Under the pieces are notes generated by a model. That model had not been told where the DNA came from. It did not search any database and saw only the letters and a program-made list of their open reading frames with translations. Position numbers and translations under genes: made by a program. 56,165 nt of DNA from the NCBI RefSeq assembly GCF_008386575.1, contig NZ_VUOA01000047.1, positions 1-56,165 on the forward strand, given 5' to 3'. Shown one piece after another: positions 54,379 to 56,165 of the stretch (position 1 is the first letter of the stretch; each line of letters opens with the position of its first letter). The stretch comes from Salinarimonas soli. Its GTDB lineage: Bacteria > Pseudomonadota > Alphaproteobacteria > Rhizobiales > Beijerinckiaceae.

Positions 54379-54995
54379 TTGAAGCGCGCCTCCAGCGCAT
54401 CGACGGCCGCCTTGGTCAGCACGAGCTTGTCGCGGCGGAGAATGTCATAGACGTTGATGCCCTGGACGGGCAGCACGTCGACGTTCGGGATGTTGCGGGC
54501 GGCGAGCTGGAAGTTCGCCTCCACCTCGGCGCCGCCGATCACGAGCGCGTTGGCCAGACCCAGCTTCCCGAAGCGCTCCACGAGCGCCTTCGTCTTGGGC
54601 GCGTCGAGCCGCACGTCGTCGACGACGATGAGCGACTGCGTCTTGGCCTTCGACGAGAGAGCGTGGCGCAGCGCCAGGGCGCGCACCTTCTTAGGCAGGT
54701 CATGCGCGTGGCTGCGCACGACCGGGCCGAAGGCCTTGCCGCCGCCCCGGAACTGGGGGGCGCTCGCGGCGCCGTGGCGGGCGTTGCCGGTGCCCTTCTG
54801 CTTGTAGAGCTTCTTGGTCGTGCGGTTGATCTCCGAACGGCCCTTGGACTTGTGGGTGCCAGCCTGGCGCTTGGCCAGCTGCCAGCGCACGCAGCGCTGC
54901 AGGAGGTCGGCGCGCGGCTCGAGACCGAAGATCTCGTCGGCGAGCTCCACCGATCCGGCGCTGGCGCCGTCGAGGGTGGTCACGTCGAGCTTCAT
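54375..54995 (-). CDS. rplD: 50S ribosomal protein L4
   Basis: A 206-residue L4, part of the exit-tunnel constriction; in enterobacteria it also represses the S10 operon. The tunnel loop reads [20 protein letters not shown], then [20 protein letters not shown]. The globular part has [24 protein letters not shown] at 54998 would add one residue; the ATG at 54995 overlaps the rplC stop by one base and is preferred. Confidence 0.97.
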   Translation of the reverse strand: MKLDVTTLDGASAGSVELADEIFGLEPRADLLQRCVRWQLAKRQAGTHKSKGRSEINRTTKKLYKQKGTGNARHGAASAPQFRGGGKAFGPVVRSHAHDLPKKVRALALRHALSSKAKTQSLIVVDDVRLDAPKTKALVERFGKLGLANALVIGGAEVEANFQLAARNIPNVDVLPVQGINVYDILRRDKLVLTKAAVDALEARFK

Positions 54996-55720
54996 CACGC
55001 GGTCTCCTCAGTGGTCTGGGCCGGCGCCTCGGCAGGGGCCTCGTTGCCGGCGCGGAACGCACCAGGCATCGGCGCCTCGGCCGGGAGCTTGCGCTTCACG
55101 GCGTCGCGAACGAAGATCCAGCCGCCGGCGACGCCCGGAACGGCGCCCTCGACGAGGATCAGGCCGCGCTCCACGTCCGTCTGGACGACACGCAGGTTCT
55201 GCGTGGTGACGCGCTCGACGCCGAGATGGCCCGGCATCTTCTTGTTCTTGAAGGTCTTGCCCGGATCCTGGCGGCCGCCGGTCGAACCGATCGAGCGGTG
55301 CGAGACGGAGACGCCGTGGGTGGCGCGAAGGCCGCCGAAGTTCCAGCGCTTCATGCCGCCGGCGAAGCCCTTACCCGTGGAGGTGCCCGTCACGTCGACG
55401 AACTGCCCGGGGACGAAGTGGTCCGCCGTGATCGTCGCGCCGACCGGGATCATCGCCTCCTCGGAGACGCGGAACTCCGCGATCTTCTTCTTGGGCTCGA
55501 CCTGGGCGATCGCGAACCGTCCGCGCTCGGCCTTCGAGACGTTCTTGACCTTGGCCTTGCCGACGCCGACTTGCAGCGCGACATAACCGTTCTTGTCCAT
55601 GGTCCGGTGGGCGACGACCTGACAGGCGTCGACCTTGAGGACCGTCACCGGGACGTGTTCGCCGGCATCCGTGAAGATGCGGGTCATCCCGACTTTTTGT
55701 GCAATGACGCCTGAGCGCAT
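54995..55720 (-). CDS. rplC: 50S ribosomal protein L3
   Basis: A 241-residue L3, an assembly initiator near the peptidyl-transferase centre. It begins [20 protein letters not shown] and has [20 protein letters not shown], which contains the glutamine that is methylated in E. coli, followed by [11 protein letters not shown]. The C-terminal tail ([15 protein letters not shown]) is a lineage-specific acidic extension. AGGAAA precedes the ATG at 55720; upstream in-frame codons are not conserved. Confidence 0.98.
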   Translation of the reverse strand: MRSGVIAQKVGMTRIFTDAGEHVPVTVLKVDACQVVAHRTMDKNGYVALQVGVGKAKVKNVSKAERGRFAIAQVEPKKKIAEFRVSEEAMIPVGATITADHFVPGQFVDVTGTSTGKGFAGGMKRWNFGGLRATHGVSVSHRSIGSTGGRQDPGKTFKNKKMPGHLGVERVTTQNLRVVQTDVERGLILVEGAVPGVAGGWIFVRDAVKRKLPAEAPMPGAFRAGNEAPAEAPAQTTEETA

Positions 55721-55766
55721 GAGCGTATTTCCTCGGCGCTGTTCCAAGGGCTCCAAGCCAGACGGC

Positions 55767-56075
55767 TCAGAGCTTGATTTCCACGTCCACGCCCGCGGCG
55801 AGGTCGAGCTTCATCAGAGCGTCGACCGTCTGCGGAGTGGGGTTCACGATATCGAGCACGCGCTTGTGAGTGCGCATCTCGAACTGCTCCCGCGACTTCT
55901 TGTCGATGTGCGGCGAGCGCAGCACCGTGAAGCGCTCGAGGCGCGTCGGCAGCGGGATCGGCCCACGAACTTGAGCGCCGGTCCGCTTCGCGGTCGACAC
56001 GATCTCGCGGGTCGACGCGTCGAGGATGCGGTGATCGAACGCCTTGAGGCGGATACGAATGTTTTGAGAGTTCAT
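55767..56075 (-). CDS. rpsJ: 30S ribosomal protein S10
   Basis: A 102-residue S10 (NusE), which acts both in the ribosome and in transcription antitermination. It reads [40 protein letters not shown] and [20 protein letters not shown]. It heads the S10 segment, 64 bases after tuf, with a large hairpin between the two. Confidence 0.99.
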   Translation of the reverse strand: MNSQNIRIRLKAFDHRILDASTREIVSTAKRTGAQVRGPIPLPTRLERFTVLRSPHIDKKSREQFEMRTHKRVLDIVNPTPQTVDALMKLDLAAGVDVEIKL

Positions 56076-56090
56076 GGGTTGCCCCGTTCA

Positions 56091-56127
56091 CGTCGGATCG
56101 TGCGGCCGGTGCGGCCGCACGTCCGAT
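56091..56127 (-). promoter_or_regulatory. Large hairpin between tuf and rpsJ
   Basis: GTGCGGCC (56100-56107) pairs perfectly with GGCCGCAC (56113-56120) around a 5-base loop. The stem extends by five more pairs with a single bulged T at 56098, giving about 14 pairs. There is no T-run, and the rpsJ start is only 15 bases away. Candidate attenuator, processing site or leader structure at the S10-operon head. Confidence 0.6.
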
Positions 56128-56139
56128 CGTTGCTGTTGA

Positions 56140-56165
56140 TTAATCCATCACCTGGGCGACGACGC
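56140..56165 (-). CDS. tuf: Elongation factor Tu, 3' end only
   Basis: The last codons before the window edge read GVVAQVMD followed by TAA. This matches the GAGVV-x-x-(I/V) terminus of EF-Tu, and tuf is the expected gene directly upstream of rpsJ in alphaproteobacteria. Only eight residues are visible, so identification rests largely on position. Confidence 0.7.

Overview
The window looks like a chromosomal segment of a GC-rich alphaproteobacterium of the Hyphomicrobiales (Rhizobiales), most likely close to Methylobacteriaceae such as Microvirga or Methylobacterium. The reasons are the alphaproteobacterial order of the ribosomal cluster, a short-LID adenylate kinase, an ATP12-type F1 assembly chaperone, a DUF1127 protein and interspersed palindromic repeats of a type I recall from this order. 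Genus assignment is inference, because no 16S gene is present.

The window has two halves that meet at a tRNA-Glu gene (30110-30184, minus strand). Positions 1 to about 30100 form an accessory region of small metabolic and regulatory islands: an aldo/keto reductase; an M20 amidohydrolase with a LysR regulator and a DUF1127 protein; a TetR-controlled alpha/beta hydrolase unit with a short EthD-like gene; a KefB-type antiporter and an isochorismatase-family hydrolase; a four-gene sugar ABC importer of the GtsABC/MalK type; an electrophile or quinone detoxification set (alpha/beta hydrolase, GST, and a VOC dioxygenase fused to an esterase); a cupin; two AraC regulators; and a 972-residue winged-helix/STAND-ATPase/TPR regulator. 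This half is rich in gene remnants: a truncated SDR, a collapsed catalase, the C-terminus of a TetR regulator and a shortened EthD. It also has several long stretches without genes. It lies on the 3' side of the tRNA, the usual side for tRNA-targeted islands, but no integrase or second attachment site is visible.

From 30200 to 39250 there are housekeeping and envelope genes: a periplasmic amino-acid binding protein, an orphan TRAP binding protein, a TadG-like vWA gene broken by an in-frame stop, a DUF1003 membrane protein, the propionyl/acyl-CoA carboxylase beta subunit (pccB), atp12, a HAD phosphatase, a small predicted membrane protein and a single-domain BLUF blue-light sensor.

From 39300 to the right edge, all on the minus strand, runs the S10-spc-alpha supercluster: tuf (3' end only), rpsJ, rplC, D, W, B, rpsS, rplV, rpsC, rplP, rpmC, rpsQ, a probable spc promoter, rplN, rplX, rplE, rpsN, rpsH, rplF, rplR, rpsE, rpmD, rplO, secY, adk and a strong terminator. 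An insertion of dapD plus an MFS transporter follows, then a probable alpha promoter and rpsM, rpsK, rpoA, rplQ and a terminator shared with the BLUF gene. The visible promoters and hairpins suggest that the cluster is read as at least three units.

I did not find a CRISPR array, a phage, an insertion sequence or a recognisable defence system. The most unusual items are the VOC-esterase fusion with its decayed TetR neighbour, a perfect 19-bp inverted repeat across the cupin stop codon, a signal-peptide-less periplasmic-binding-protein homologue, the dapD/MFS insertion that splits the ribosomal cluster, and the large STAND regulator.
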